Shown here: positions 5,182 through 12,518 of the stretch, piece by piece | Layout of the letters: each line of letters begins with the position of its first letter | Numbering within the stretch: the stretch's first letter is position 1 | Assembly (NCBI GenBank): GCA_964627195.1 | Contig: CAZVJU010000030.1 | Location: 1-14,293 of the forward strand | Direction of reading: 5' to 3' | Length of the DNA: 14,293 bases | Origin: CAZVJU01 sp964627195 | Lineage (GTDB): Bacteria; Patescibacteriota; Microgenomatia; UBA8517 | The notes under the pieces: model-generated | Seen by the model: only the letters and a program-made list of their open reading frames with translations | What the model was told of the DNA's origin: nothing | Databases searched by the model: none | Position numbers and translations under genes: made by a program

Positions 5182-5959
5182 ATCATCCGGTATTTTTTAC
5201 GATTCGGCGAATCTTGTCGATTTTAAAAAGTGGTTTGCTGCCAGAATACTGGGAGGAGCCACAACCAATCCACTAATTCTACAGAAGGAAGGTGTTTTAA
5301 ATATACCCGAGCACCTTTCAAAAATGGTTAAGATATCGGGGCCAGGGTTTCCAATATCTATCGAAATACCGGATTCAGAAATGCCAAGAGAAGCAATGAT
5401 CGATCTTGCACTCAAATATCGAGATCGCTTCCCGGAAAATGCAGTAATTAAGGTTCCTATGGACCCAAGAGAACCAGAAAAAGCTTTTGAGGTGATATAT
5501 AGACTTGGACAGGAAGGAGTAAGAGTCAATGCGACACTGGGTCTTAGTATGGGTCAACTAGTTGGGGCCGCAGAGGCTCTGCGTTTAAGTACCGCTGAAG
5601 GTGACAACTATATCAGTTTGTTCTGGGCCAGGCGAGAAGAAGCAAAGAATCAGTTGGTAAAGGAATTGGTAAAAGGGGGAATGAAAAAGAAGGAGGCATT
5701 AGAAAAAGTACCGGATGCGGCTGCAAGTTTAATTATGACCTTGAAGTATCTCGAAACTCATAATCTATCCACACGGGTGATTGTTGGTAGCATAAGAAGC
5801 ATTGATCAAATCGAAAAAGCCTTTTTCCTTGGAGCCGATATTGTCACAATTCCACCAAAATTACTTGATGAGTGGATGTTTACTCAAAGGGGAGTTGAAA
5901 CGGTGGACGAGTTTAACAAGACCTATCGCGACGTAAAAGATAAAATTAAACTAATTTAA
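5153..5959 (+). CDS. tal: Transaldolase-family protein
   Basis: Class I aldolase of the transaldolase/fructose-6-phosphate aldolase family, 268 residues, cytoplasmic. Signature elements appear in order: FYDSANL with the catalytic Asp (D17), GGATTNPLI (34-42), the Schiff-base Lys in AVIKVPMD (K100), VNATLGLSMGQ (125-135), YISLFWARR (153-161), VGSIRS (211-216) and GADIVTIPPKLL (227-238). Transaldolase interconverts sedoheptulose 7-phosphate plus glyceraldehyde 3-phosphate with erythrose 4-phosphate plus fructose 6-phosphate. Overlap with a sedoheptulose-7-phosphate isomerase suggests it feeds or drains that pool for heptose synthesis. The length lies between the short (~215) and classical (~315) forms, so a simple fructose-6-phosphate aldolase activity cannot be excluded. 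Its 3' end converges on the minus-strand HD gene with only eight bases between. Confidence 0.85.
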   Translation: MLMAERQPLKSSGIFYDSANLVDFKKWFAARILGGATTNPLILQKEGVLNIPEHLSKMVKISGPGFPISIEIPDSEMPREAMIDLALKYRDRFPENAVIKVPMDPREPEKAFEVIYRLGQEGVRVNATLGLSMGQLVGAAEALRLSTAEGDNYISLFWARREEAKNQLVKELVKGGMKKKEALEKVPDAAASLIMTLKYLETHNLSTRVIVGSIRSIDQIEKAFFLGADIVTIPPKLLDEWMFTQRGVETVDEFNKTYRDVKDKIKLI

Positions 5960-5967
5960 TAAACATT

Positions 5968-6699
5968 TCATGAACTTAGAATCCTCTCGTGAATTCTGTC
6001 TTCAACTAGTTCTGTCAGTTGAGAGGGACTATTGTACCTTTCGGCTAGTTCAGGGTTTCTTGCTATTATCCTTTGGAATAAACCACTTTCAATAGTTGTC
6101 ATAATCTGCTCCAGTTTTTCCCATGTGGACATTCCATATTTTTCTCTTCCTAAGTCACCTTCCTCAACTTTGTTAATTTTAAATCCTGCTACTCTATCTC
6201 TCCATGGCACAATTATAACTGGCGGTAAATTTTTGGGTTCCCTTACCCCAAAAAAATTTCCAGCAGACTTTTCCCCAACGCTTGAGTCTAACCATCGCAA
6301 GATTTTTTCTTCGTCTCCCCAATCAGCTGCTCCGGTAAAATTACTACTCGTTGCAACAAATGGCCGCTTATTTTTACTAAACTCATCTTTCCATACTTCA
6401 TTTTTACTTTTACCTTCTTGTTGTCTGCGTTTTTCAACATCATGAAGAAGAGAGTCGATGGTAATTTTGGCAGTTTCTTCAGAAGTTCTACCCAGAAGCT
6501 CCGATAAAGTTTCAGCCATAACCGCTGACAAAAGCTGATGTCTGGCTACATTCCTCCAACCTTCTGAGCCTTCTTCGTTTAGAAGCCCATACTTTTTATA
6601 TTTTCGGGCTTCATCCATATGGCGCAGCATGAACTTTTGAAAATAGGCTGTCTTTTTTCTTTGAAATTCATGGTCTTGATGATCAGATTCAATGCTCAT
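5968..6699 (-). CDS. HD-domain phosphohydrolase-like protein
   Basis: A 243-residue soluble protein with the HD-superfamily pattern: H54 (ARHQLLSAVMAETLSELLG), H86-D87 (SLLHDVEKR) and a distal Asp, D168 (WRDRVAGFKI). These four would bind the metal in phosphohydrolases acting on nucleotides or other phosphate esters. The N-terminus is charged and helical. No partner domain (GGDEF, RelA synthetase, nucleotidyltransferase) is attached and I cannot name a subfamily or substrate. It is the last gene of a minus-strand group after the heptose kinase and IMPase-like phosphatase, 56 bases behind the latter, but has its own possible -10, so it may be partly independent. A phosphatase role in the sugar pathway is possible but speculative. 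Confidence 0.6.
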   Translation of the reverse strand: MSIESDHQDHEFQRKKTAYFQKFMLRHMDEARKYKKYGLLNEEGSEGWRNVARHQLLSAVMAETLSELLGRTSEETAKITIDSLLHDVEKRRQQEGKSKNEVWKDEFSKNKRPFVATSSNFTGAADWGDEEKILRWLDSSVGEKSAGNFFGVREPKNLPPVIIVPWRDRVAGFKINKVEEGDLGREKYGMSTWEKLEQIMTTIESGLFQRIIARNPELAERYNSPSQLTELVEDRIHERILSS

Positions 6700-6720
6700 A
6701 TTTTATCTAGGTGCGATTTT

Positions 6721-6726
6721 ATTATA
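6721..6726 (-). promoter_or_regulatory. Perfect -10 hexamer upstream of the HD-domain gene
   Basis: Reading the minus strand, TATAAT occupies 6726 down to 6721, 21 bases before the ATG at 6699. No good -35 lies 16-18 bases upstream, so this is a weak or activator-dependent promoter at best. Confidence 0.3.
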
Positions 6727-6755
6727 CGGTTCGGCACTTGGCAAGACGAACAGTT

Positions 6756-7592
6756 TCAACGGACATGTTCCATTGCCAATTCGGCAACTTTGGCGTAAAG
6801 CTCTTGATTTGCTGCTGCTATAACTCCGTTCCCAAATATTTCATCCCGACCCGGCCAACCGGTCGCCCTTCCACCTGCCTCATTAATGATCAACATTCCG
6901 GCAGACTTATCCCAGGGTTTTGCATCCGGATGAATATAGGCCGAAATAGCAGCGCCTCTCGCAAGACAGACAAGTTCATATCCTGAACTTTCCATAATAT
7001 TAAGTCCTCGTGACCGGACACAAAGTGGTTTTAAAAGTTCAGATATTCGAGCCGCTGAAGCATAATCCGCAAAATTCATGCCTACTCCCACCTTGGATTT
7101 TCGCAGGTCGGTTTCAGAATTGGTAAAAATTTGTTCTATTTTTCCACCTTTTTGACAATAAGCTCCCAAGCCCTTTTCGGCAAATGTGATAACTCTCAAG
7201 TCGGGTTGAACAATTACCGCGCTTTTAAGTTCACCGTTGTTGACTAGAGATAAATTGATGGACCAAACTTCACCCCCGTCTTTATACCACCTTGTTCCGT
7301 CTATCGGGTCAACTATTAACACATCAGGATTGTCACTGGGAATAAAGTCAGTTTGTGTTTCCTCAGATAGAACTGTAACACCCGGAAATCTGATGCTTGC
7401 CTCCGAATAAACCAGTTGGTCAACAGCCACATCCCCAGAGGTTACAAATCCTTTAATGTTAGTGTGCTTTGAAACTTGCAGACCATTGTTTCTGGAATCT
7501 ATTGCTTTTTGTCCTAACTTATCGGCCAGATCAAGCAGCTTTTGAGTATCGGAAGACAAGTGTTCTTTTAAACTATTTCTGGTAATTTCCAT
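6756..7592 (-). CDS. Inositol-monophosphatase-family sugar phosphatase
   Basis: A 278-residue Mg-dependent phosphatase of the IMPase/FBPase fold. The metal-binding signature is complete: LSEET (about residues 76-80), VDPIDGTRWY (94-103, including D95 and D98) and the C-terminal KPWDKSAGMLIINEAGG. The family hydrolyses inositol phosphates, fructose 1,6-bisphosphate, PAP and similar esters. The start lies five bases after the heptose kinase stop on the same strand, so the two are surely co-transcribed. No GmhB (HAD-type heptose-1,7-bisphosphate 7-phosphatase) is present in the window, making this a good candidate for that step; this is inference from position and chemistry. A general IMPase role, or recycling of PAP or inositol phosphate, is the alternative. 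No Shine-Dalgarno is seen; translational coupling is likely. Confidence 0.8.
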   Translation of the reverse strand: MEITRNSLKEHLSSDTQKLLDLADKLGQKAIDSRNNGLQVSKHTNIKGFVTSGDVAVDQLVYSEASIRFPGVTVLSEETQTDFIPSDNPDVLIVDPIDGTRWYKDGGEVWSINLSLVNNGELKSAVIVQPDLRVITFAEKGLGAYCQKGGKIEQIFTNSETDLRKSKVGVGMNFADYASAARISELLKPLCVRSRGLNIMESSGYELVCLARGAAISAYIHPDAKPWDKSAGMLIINEAGGRATGWPGRDEIFGNGVIAAANQELYAKVAELAMEHVR

Positions 7593-7597
7593 ATTTG

Positions 7598-8584
7598 TTA
7601 AAGATCAGCAATAACCTTCGCTCCTTCCATATCAAAATGGAAAAATAACTCCGTCAAACCTTGCTTTTCCATCTCGAGTCTGATCCTATTCTTATTGCGC
7701 GGACAGCAAAAAAGCAAAAACCCTCCACCTCCTGCTCCCATTATTTTTCCACCCACTGCTCCGCTTTTTATACCTAATTCATATAACTGGTCTATCCTCG
7801 AGGAGCTTATCGCAGAGGACAAATTACGTTTAGTCATCCAGTGCTTGTGCATTAGTTTACCAAAAGAATTAATGTCTTTAGCAACAAGGGCCTGTCCAAT
7901 TTCCTTTCCTATAGCTTTAATTTGATGGAGGTTCTTTATGACGTTCTTATCATTGTTTTTTGTTTTTATACTCTGACGTCTTAGTATTTGCGCTTCTTCT
8001 CGTCTGATACCTGTATAAAAAATAAGTAGACTTCCCTCTAAGTCTCTAATAAATGGTGGATCTAATACCAACCGCCGCACTTTTACTTCTCCATTTTTGT
8101 TTATTTTGAATTTGGTAATTCCACCGAAGGCTGCAATATATTGATCTTGCTTACCGACAAATCTTTTGAGCTTCCCTATTTCAATTTTACAGGCTTCCTC
8201 AGCAAGACTTTGATCTGAAATGTGCTCACGCTTTAGAGTATGAAGTGCCTTTAGAAGAGCAACAGTGTAGCTTCCCGATGAACCCATTCCAACTCCTGCA
8301 GGGAGATCGGCAACCGAATTAATTTCGATAGAATCTTTGATTTTTGTTAATCGTAGTGCTTCTCTGACTAAATCATGTTTTATCTCTTTGACATTATCAA
8401 CTATTTCTGTTTGAGTGTATTTGACCCTTATCAATTTATCCACAATGGGTCTATTTATCGTTATAAACATGTAACGATTGATAGCGGCTGAAATAAGGGC
8501 ACCGCCAAATTTGGAATAGTAAGACGGAAGATCTGTTCCGCCTCCGCCAAGAGGAATGCGAAAAGGTGCTCTGACAAAAATCAT
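7598..8584 (-). CDS. hddA: D-glycero-D-manno-heptose 7-phosphate kinase (GHMP kinase)
   Basis: A 328-residue GHMP-superfamily kinase closely matching HddA in motif content: RAPFRIPLGGGGTDLPSYY (5-23), the ATP loop DLPAGVGMGSSGSYTVALL (93-111), VGKQDQYIAAFGG (143-155) and the C-terminal GGKIMGAGGGGFLLF. HddA phosphorylates C1 of D-glycero-D-manno-heptose 7-phosphate, giving the 1,7-bisphosphate, in the GDP-heptose branch; related fucose and other sugar kinases share the fold. A GmhA-like isomerase and an HddC-like nucleotidyltransferase nearby favour the heptose substrate. It is the first gene of the minus-strand group, divergent from the dehydrogenase-like gene across 68 bases. A strong promoter predicts transcription starting at the A of this ATG. 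Confidence 0.85.
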   Translation of the reverse strand: MIFVRAPFRIPLGGGGTDLPSYYSKFGGALISAAINRYMFITINRPIVDKLIRVKYTQTEIVDNVKEIKHDLVREALRLTKIKDSIEINSVADLPAGVGMGSSGSYTVALLKALHTLKREHISDQSLAEEACKIEIGKLKRFVGKQDQYIAAFGGITKFKINKNGEVKVRRLVLDPPFIRDLEGSLLIFYTGIRREEAQILRRQSIKTKNNDKNVIKNLHQIKAIGKEIGQALVAKDINSFGKLMHKHWMTKRNLSSAISSSRIDQLYELGIKSGAVGGKIMGAGGGGFLLFCCPRNKNRIRLEMEKQGLTELFFHFDMEGAKVIADL

Positions 8585-8589
8585 GCCTC

Positions 8590-8618
8590 ATCATAGAGGT
8601 TTAAGTTCCGTCTTGCAA
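8590..8618 (-). promoter_or_regulatory. Promoter of the heptose kinase operon, predicted leaderless
   Basis: On the minus strand TTGCAA (8618-8613) and TATGAT (8595-8590) are separated by the ideal 17 bases. The ATG at 8584 begins six bases after the -10, where transcription would normally start. No Shine-Dalgarno fits between. Confidence 0.6.
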
Positions 8619-8641
8619 TATCGGGGACGAAGACGGAGAAT
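8613..8641 (+). promoter_or_regulatory. Possible divergent promoter sharing the palindromic -35
   Basis: TTGCAA is its own reverse complement, so 8613-8618 can also act as a plus-strand -35. GAGAAT at 8636-8641, 17 bases on, matches four of six -10 positions. The downstream ATG at 8653 has a weak AAGG five bases before it. The -10 match is modest. Confidence 0.25.
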
Positions 8642-8652
8642 GTAAGGCAAAT

Positions 8653-9957
8653 ATGAAAATTGGAGTACTTGGTTTGTGGCATACCGGTGAGGTTTTTTCA
8701 GCGTGTTTGGCGGAGCTGAGTAACAACATTGTCGGAATTGATGAAAATGCAGAGGTTGTTAATAATTTAAATAAAGGAATAGTCCCGCTTAAAGAACCAG
8801 ATCTGGAAAAAATTGTCAGGAGAAATATTAAAAATGGGCAATTAAAGTACTCCACAGATTTTAAGCTTCTGACTAATTGCGATGCAATGTGGATAACAAT
8901 AGACACTCCTCTTGAAAAAGAGGGGTGGGGTGACTTTAGTCAAATATTTACTTACATCAAAAAGTCTCTCCCCTATTTGAAGAAAGGTGTTTTGATAATC
9001 ATCTCAAGCCAGTTGCCTGTTGGAACCTCGTCAAAGATAGTTAAGTTTATCAATGCAAGTCGGAGGAACTTTAAGTTTGATTACGCATATCTGCCGGAAA
9101 ATTTACGGTTGGGTGAGGCTGTTAACAGTTTTATGAAACCTTTTAGGATTGTTATTGGGATTAACAATCCTAAACGCAAAACCGAAATAACCAACGTTTT
9201 TAAAAAACTTAAAACAAACTTCTTAGTGATGGATGTTGTCTCGGCGGAGATGGTTAAGCATGCCACTAATGCATATCTGGCAACATCACTTTGCTTCATT
9301 TATGACATAGCCGATATTTGCGAGGAGGTTGGGGCTGATGTTACCGAAGTCTCCCGCGCGCTTCGGGCTGATGAGAGAATAGGTGTAAAAGCATATCTGG
9401 ATGCAAGCGCAGGATTTTCCGGGGGACACTTTGAAAGGGAGCTGCAGTATTTACAAAAAGTTGCCAAATCAAAAAAAATTAATCTGCCGGTTATAAGTTC
9501 TGTTATCAGAAAAAACACTGGACGCAAAAGAATTGTGTTTAAGAAAATTATCCCTATACTTGGAACACTTAAAGGTAAAAGAGTAACATTTTTTGGCATA
9601 ACCTACAAAAGCGGCACACCAACACTTGTGAGTTCATTGCCGATTACCTTAGCAAAAGAGGCGCTACTTCTAGGCTCAACAATTAATCTTTGCGATCCGT
9701 GGGTTGATAAAAAAGATTTAACAAAAGAAATTGCTGCGGGTAAATTTAGTTATTTTGCAGATCCATACGAATCAGTTAAGGGAAGCCATTTAATTATTTG
9801 TATTACTCCATGGGCGGAATTAAAACAACTTAATTATAGAAAAATTGCCAGATTAATGGCCAGCCCAAGAATATTTTTTGATGCCCGTAATTATTTTGCA
9901 GATTTTAAAAATTCAATTCAGGAAGCAGGTATAAAATATATAGGAGTTGGAAGATGA
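8653..9957 (+). CDS. UDP-glucose/GDP-mannose dehydrogenase-family protein lacking the catalytic Cys
   Basis: A 434-residue protein with the full three-part architecture: N-terminal Rossmann domain (1-~190), central helical domain (AEMVKHATNAYLATSLCFIYDI, about 198-219, with K202 and N206) and C-terminal UDP-binding domain (GKRVTFFGITYKSGTPTLVSS). The normal GFGGxCxPKD loop reads GFSGGHFERE (254-263), so the Cys that forms the thiohemiacetal/thioester in UDP-glucose dehydrogenases is His (H259), and Pro-Lys-Asp are also lost. The NAD-binding GxGxxG reads GLWHTG. The acidic residue in YLPEN (E149) is kept. It probably binds a nucleotide sugar and dinucleotide but should not make a uronic acid by the usual four-electron mechanism. 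It overlaps the next gene by four bases (ATGA), so it belongs to the glycan operon. Confidence 0.8.
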   Translation: MKIGVLGLWHTGEVFSACLAELSNNIVGIDENAEVVNNLNKGIVPLKEPDLEKIVRRNIKNGQLKYSTDFKLLTNCDAMWITIDTPLEKEGWGDFSQIFTYIKKSLPYLKKGVLIIISSQLPVGTSSKIVKFINASRRNFKFDYAYLPENLRLGEAVNSFMKPFRIVIGINNPKRKTEITNVFKKLKTNFLVMDVVSAEMVKHATNAYLATSLCFIYDIADICEEVGADVTEVSRALRADERIGVKAYLDASAGFSGGHFERELQYLQKVAKSKKINLPVISSVIRKNTGRKRIVFKKIIPILGTLKGKRVTFFGITYKSGTPTLVSSLPITLAKEALLLGSTINLCDPWVDKKDLTKEIAAGKFSYFADPYESVKGSHLIICITPWAELKQLNYRKIARLMASPRIFFDARNYFADFKNSIQEAGIKYIGVGR

Positions 9958-10955
9958 AAAAAATTAGTTTTGCTTTAATCGGTGCCGGAAAAATGGGAAC
10001 CAGGTGGGCATTTGTGATATCAAAATGCGCTAATACCGCACTTGATTCTATTGTTGACACTGACCTGAAAAAAGCTAAGGATCTTGCGGAAAAGATTCCC
10101 CACTGCACTGCGACATCAAATATTTTAGATGTATTAAACAGTAAAGAGATCCATGCGGTTTTAATTGCAACACCTCATAAGTATTTAGCACCTATTACAG
10201 AGTCCGCACTGAAGGCAGGTAAACACGTTCTTTGTGAGAAGCCGGGGGCTAATAAATCAGAGCAGATTAAAAACAATATTGATTTAGCGAAAAAGACTAG
10301 ATTAGTTTATAAAATTGGATATAACTACCGATTTCATGATGGGTTTATCAAGGCCAGGAAGCTCTACGATAAAGGTGTAATAGGCGATTTGCTTTTTATA
10401 AGAGCAAGACATGGGTTCGGAGGGAGGGTCGGATACGAGAAAGAATGGCGCATAAATAAAGATATCGGCGGTGGAGGACATCTACACGACCAAGGGACAC
10501 ACCTAATAGATATGGCAAAATCTTTTATGGGAAAGATTAAAAAGATACGGGGAATTAGAGCAGATAACTTTTGGAAAGCAGGAACTGAAGATAACGCTTT
10601 TGTGTTACTCCAAGATGAGAACGATGTAATTGCATCAATTCATAGTAGTTTAACTCAATGGAAAAGGATGCATAGTTTTGAGATTTATGGTACCAAAGGG
10701 TATTTATCAGTAGAGGGATTAGGTATGAGATATGGAGATGGTGAAAAATTAATAGTCGGTAAACGTACAGAAGATCCGGATAAAGTAAAAGAGAAAGTGA
10801 TTGTCTGTAATCCAATTGCTGACAATTCATTAGCATATGAGCTGGCAGAGTTTATTTCTGCTATAAAACAAGGTACACCGCTAGATCCTACGCCTTTAGA
10901 TGCTTATGAAACTTTGAAAATCGTAGAAGAAGTGTATAAAACTAACAAATTATAA
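9954..10955 (+). CDS. Gfo/Idh/MocA-family sugar oxidoreductase
   Basis: A 333-residue NAD(P)-dependent oxidoreductase of the glucose-fructose oxidoreductase family. The dinucleotide motif is GAGKMG (10-15), the catalytic Lys lies in CEKPGA (K96), and the substrate-side HDQGTH (178-183) supplies the usual Asp and His of the DxGxH motif. Family members oxidise sugar hydroxyls, often on nucleotide sugars as the first step to amino- or deoxysugars. A good AGGAG sits seven bases before the ATG, and the ATGA overlap with the upstream gene indicates coupled translation. Pairing with a Cys-less dehydrogenase homologue suggests a joint modification of a nucleotide sugar; the substrate cannot be read from sequence. 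Confidence 0.85.
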   Translation: MKKISFALIGAGKMGTRWAFVISKCANTALDSIVDTDLKKAKDLAEKIPHCTATSNILDVLNSKEIHAVLIATPHKYLAPITESALKAGKHVLCEKPGANKSEQIKNNIDLAKKTRLVYKIGYNYRFHDGFIKARKLYDKGVIGDLLFIRARHGFGGRVGYEKEWRINKDIGGGGHLHDQGTHLIDMAKSFMGKIKKIRGIRADNFWKAGTEDNAFVLLQDENDVIASIHSSLTQWKRMHSFEIYGTKGYLSVEGLGMRYGDGEKLIVGKRTEDPDKVKEKVIVCNPIADNSLAYELAEFISAIKQGTPLDPTPLDAYETLKIVEEVYKTNKL

Positions 10956-11647
10956 TGAAAGCAGTAATACTTGCGGCGGGAGAGGGAAAAAGAATGAGGC
11001 CCTTGACCTTAAAAACTCCCAAACCCCTTCTTAAGGTAAATGGTAAATCAATAATCGATTATGTTCTGGAGTCTTTTGGCCCAGAGATCGATGAGGTTAT
11101 TATCGTGGTCAAATACCTTGGTGCCCAGATAAAAAAGCATATCGGCAAAAAAAACCTAGGTATGAGAATAAGGTATGTTTTGGGATCGGACGAAGGAAGT
11201 GCGTATAGCTTTATGGCTGCTGGGAAATACTTAGACAGTGAAAGATTTCTTTTTGTCTATGGTGATGAAATTCCGAATCCACTTGACGTTAAAAAGTGTT
11301 TAGCGAAAGATTTGAGCATTCTTACTTTTAAATCACAAAACCCCCAAGCAAACGGGATAGCTTATTTGAGGAAAGACGGTACGATTAGAAGAATTATAGA
11401 AAAGCCAAAAAAACCCAAATCCAACCTGGGGATTGACGGTGTGATGGTATTAAACACAGATATTTTTACTTATTCACCAGCTTTGATAAAAGGTGAATAT
11501 TATTTCAGCACTATGGTCGGGTCATTCGTCCGAGATCATAAAGTATATCCGGTCAAAGCAAGGAACTTTATCGGAGATCTCAGCGCACCCCACGATTTAA
11601 TTAGGGTCGGAAACATCCTTAAGGCAAGACATCTCTTGTATACTTAA
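10955..11647 (+). CDS. HddC-like sugar-phosphate nucleotidyltransferase
   Basis: A 230-residue nucleotidyltransferase with a GT-A-like fold. The pyrophosphorylase signature LAAGEGKRMRPLTLKTPKPL is at 6-25, followed by LLKVNGKSIIDY. VYGDEI (102-107, D104) is the metal-binding region and IIEKPKKPKSN (147-157) contains the conserved EKP. The length fits HddC/RmlA-short/GlmU-N-type enzymes without an acyltransferase domain. In this context the likely reaction is activation of D-glycero-D-manno-heptose 1-phosphate to GDP-heptose, but glucose- or mannose-1-phosphate are possible. The start overlaps the upstream stop by one base (TAATG), with no Shine-Dalgarno, so it depends on coupling. Confidence 0.8.
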   Translation: MKAVILAAGEGKRMRPLTLKTPKPLLKVNGKSIIDYVLESFGPEIDEVIIVVKYLGAQIKKHIGKKNLGMRIRYVLGSDEGSAYSFMAAGKYLDSERFLFVYGDEIPNPLDVKKCLAKDLSILTFKSQNPQANGIAYLRKDGTIRRIIEKPKKPKSNLGIDGVMVLNTDIFTYSPALIKGEYYFSTMVGSFVRDHKVYPVKARNFIGDLSAPHDLIRVGNILKARHLLYT

Positions 11648-11650
11648 ATT

Positions 11651-12518
11651 ATGGCAGTAGATTTAACGGTAGTTATACCCAACAGAAACTCTCCTTTCAC
11701 TACAAAAACAATCCTGGATATATTGGAAAAGGCTGTTACTAGTGTTGAAATAATCGTTAATGTCGATGAGAACTGGCCCGATCCCCTAGTAGAAGACAAA
11801 AAAGTCACTTATATTCATCCAGGAGCCCCTCGCGGAATGAGATGGGGAATAAATTCTTGTGTGGCCTTAGCCAAAGGCAAATACATATTGCATGTTTGCT
11901 CCCGGCTTTGACAAAATATTAATCGAAAATCATCTTAAGGACAATTGGGTACAAATCCCCCGCCGGTACTCACTGGATGCCGAAAACTGGAAAATAAATA
12001 AATCAAGACCATATAGGGATTATCTTTACCTTTGTTTCCCACAAAAAGGTAAGAAACACGATGATGGGATGCACGGCGTTGAATGGTGGGACAGACAAAG
12101 AAAGCGAACCGATCCCAAATACGATATTGATGACACTCCAAGTATGCAGGGTTCATGCTACTTCATGACCAAAAATCACTTTGACAATTTTTTGCATGGC
12201 TTAAGCGAAGAAGGTTATGGCCAATTTTCTCAGGAATCCCAGGAAATTGGCAATAAGACGTGGCTTGGCGGAGGAGCGCTTAAAGTGAATAAAAAAACCT
12301 GGTATGCACATCTTCATAAAGGAAAACACTATGGAAGGATGTATCATATAAGTCAGGAAGAAAACCAAAGTTTTGTCGACGGTATTAATTGGTCGGCCGA
12401 GTATTGGATGAACAATCGCTGGAAGGCGCGCATCCACGATATTACTTGGTTAATTGATGAGAAATTTCCGGGCATGCCGACATGGCCGAAAAAATGGAAG
12501 AAGATTTATTATGGCTAA
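11651..12518 (+). pseudogene. Family-2-type glycosyltransferase broken by an internal deletion
   Basis: Two ORFs in different frames together match the intact paralogue that follows. The 5' part (11651-11911, 86 aa) begins VDLTVVIPNRNSPFTTKTIL and ends in-family at GKYIL before running off frame to a TGA. The 3' part resumes at CMFAPGFDKIL (from 11889) and continues, paralogue-like, to YYG at 12518. The paralogue reads GKYLYKTDAHCMFGPGFD, so six residues, including the Asp-x-His metal motif, are missing here. The frames are reconciled by loss of 17 bases. ATTG at 11887-11890 is a plausible microhomology at the junction. Even with ribosomal frameshifting the product would lack its metal site. 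A sequencing or assembly artefact remains possible. It starts three bases after the nucleotidyltransferase stop. Confidence 0.75.

Noticed and set aside
9081..9599. Minus-strand open frames within the dehydrogenase-like gene
   Set aside because: They show no family resemblance and lie opposite a gene with clear domain structure; they are reverse-strand shadows.
12454..12510. Upstream in-frame ATG for the intact glycosyltransferase
   Set aside because: The added 19 residues lie over the conserved 3' end of the preceding glycosyltransferase in another frame, and family homology begins at AKVSIIVPS.
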